Source of the DNA: Lysobacterales bacterium
GTDB taxonomy: Bacteria; Pseudomonadota; Gammaproteobacteria; Xanthomonadales; Rhodanobacteraceae
Length of the DNA stretch: 64,000 bases
Assembly (NCBI GenBank): GCA_021324945.1
Contig: JAJPID010000011.1
Span: 22,967 to 86,966 of the forward strand
Reading direction: 5' to 3'
The position numbers and the translations under genes were made by a program. Positions 63,848 to 64,000 of the stretch are shown one piece after another. Every line of letters begins with the position of its first letter. The first letter of the stretch is position 1. The notes under the pieces were generated by a model. It did not search any database. It had not been told where the DNA came from and saw only the letters and a list, made by a program, of their open reading frames with translations.

Positions 63848-63875
63848 GTTCGGTTCCTGTGTTTCGCGGTGTCCC

Positions 63876-64000
63876 ATGGAAAACCTTCCCCAGCAGCAAT
63901 CCGAAATCAAGCAGTTGATCACCAAGGGCCGTGAGCAGGGCTACCTGACTTACGCCGAGGTCAACGATCACCTGCCCGACGACATCGTCGATCCGGAGCA
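63876..64000 (+). CDS. rpoD: RNA polymerase sigma factor RpoD (5' end only)
   Basis: The first 41 codons of the primary sigma factor, cut by the window edge. The sequence QQSEIKQLITKGREQGYLTY and the following AEVNDHLPDDIVDPEQ are the conserved sigma-70 region 1.1 start. The ATG at 63876 fits the family. dnaG, which often precedes rpoD, is not directly upstream; dtd is. Confidence 0.95.
   Translation, partial: MENLPQQQSEIKQLITKGREQGYLTYAEVNDHLPDDIVDPE

Overview
The window is GC-rich chromosomal DNA from a gammaproteobacterium of the Xanthomonadales/Lysobacterales, most likely a Rhodanobacteraceae- or Xanthomonadaceae-like organism. The placement rests on several marks: the lptM-dapF-DUF484-xerC and tsaC-topA-dprA-LysM / def-fmt-rsmB gene orders, an HslV with the short propeptide typical of xanthomonads, a TopA whose C-terminus is a Lys/Ala-rich tail instead of zinc fingers, a TonB-dependent receptor beside a TPR-sulfotransferase, and dispersed palindromic and heptad repeats between genes. 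This is inference from recognised families; no database search was run.

Layout. 1-7.6 kb is accessory: an orphan MdtC-type RND pump subunit, a divergent XRE repressor / Ner-like regulator pair with a small two-helix membrane protein (possibly the control region of a Mu-like transposable prophage), and an IS21-family element (istA, istB, right-end binding repeats). 7.6-29.6 kb is mostly housekeeping: hslVU, the receptor and sulfotransferase, xerC-DUF484-dapF-lptM, a GNAT gene divergent from a RimK-like ATP-grasp ligase, aroE, gamma-carbonic anhydrase, a cNMP-patatin protein, oligopeptidase A, exonuclease III, pirin, phasin and queD. At 29.6-30.2 kb lies a gene-poor stretch with tRNA-Met and a partial tRNA copy. 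30.4-36 kb holds rppH and a two-gene signalling operon: a hybrid kinase plus a scaffold with degenerate HPt, GGDEF and EAL domains around one intact receiver. 36-52.9 kb is housekeeping again: hemJ, erpA, nudC, ampE, an LplT-PlsC fusion, purD, an AMP-ligase, tsaC-topA, dprA, LysM and def-fmt-rsmB. 52.9-63.1 kb is an envelope glycoconjugate cluster: two ArnT-like mannosyltransferase-fold enzymes, three GT2 enzymes (one WaaE-like), broken GT9 heptosyltransferases and two tandem LpxL-type acyltransferases. The window closes with dtd and the first 41 codons of rpoD.

How the parts fit. The 53-63 kb genes probably build or decorate LPS core/lipid A or a related glycolipid; the GT9 genes there are decaying (one split by an in-frame TGA, one lacking its C-terminal domain). 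The signalling operon looks like a phosphorelay feeding a catalytically dead c-di-GMP-type adaptor.

The most unusual structural signal is a set of short inverted heptad-type repeats that overlap the 3' ends of unrelated genes (hslV, an AMP-ligase, a TPR gene, an lpxL gene), supply their last codons and stop codons, and in one case replace the Shine-Dalgarno region of hslU.
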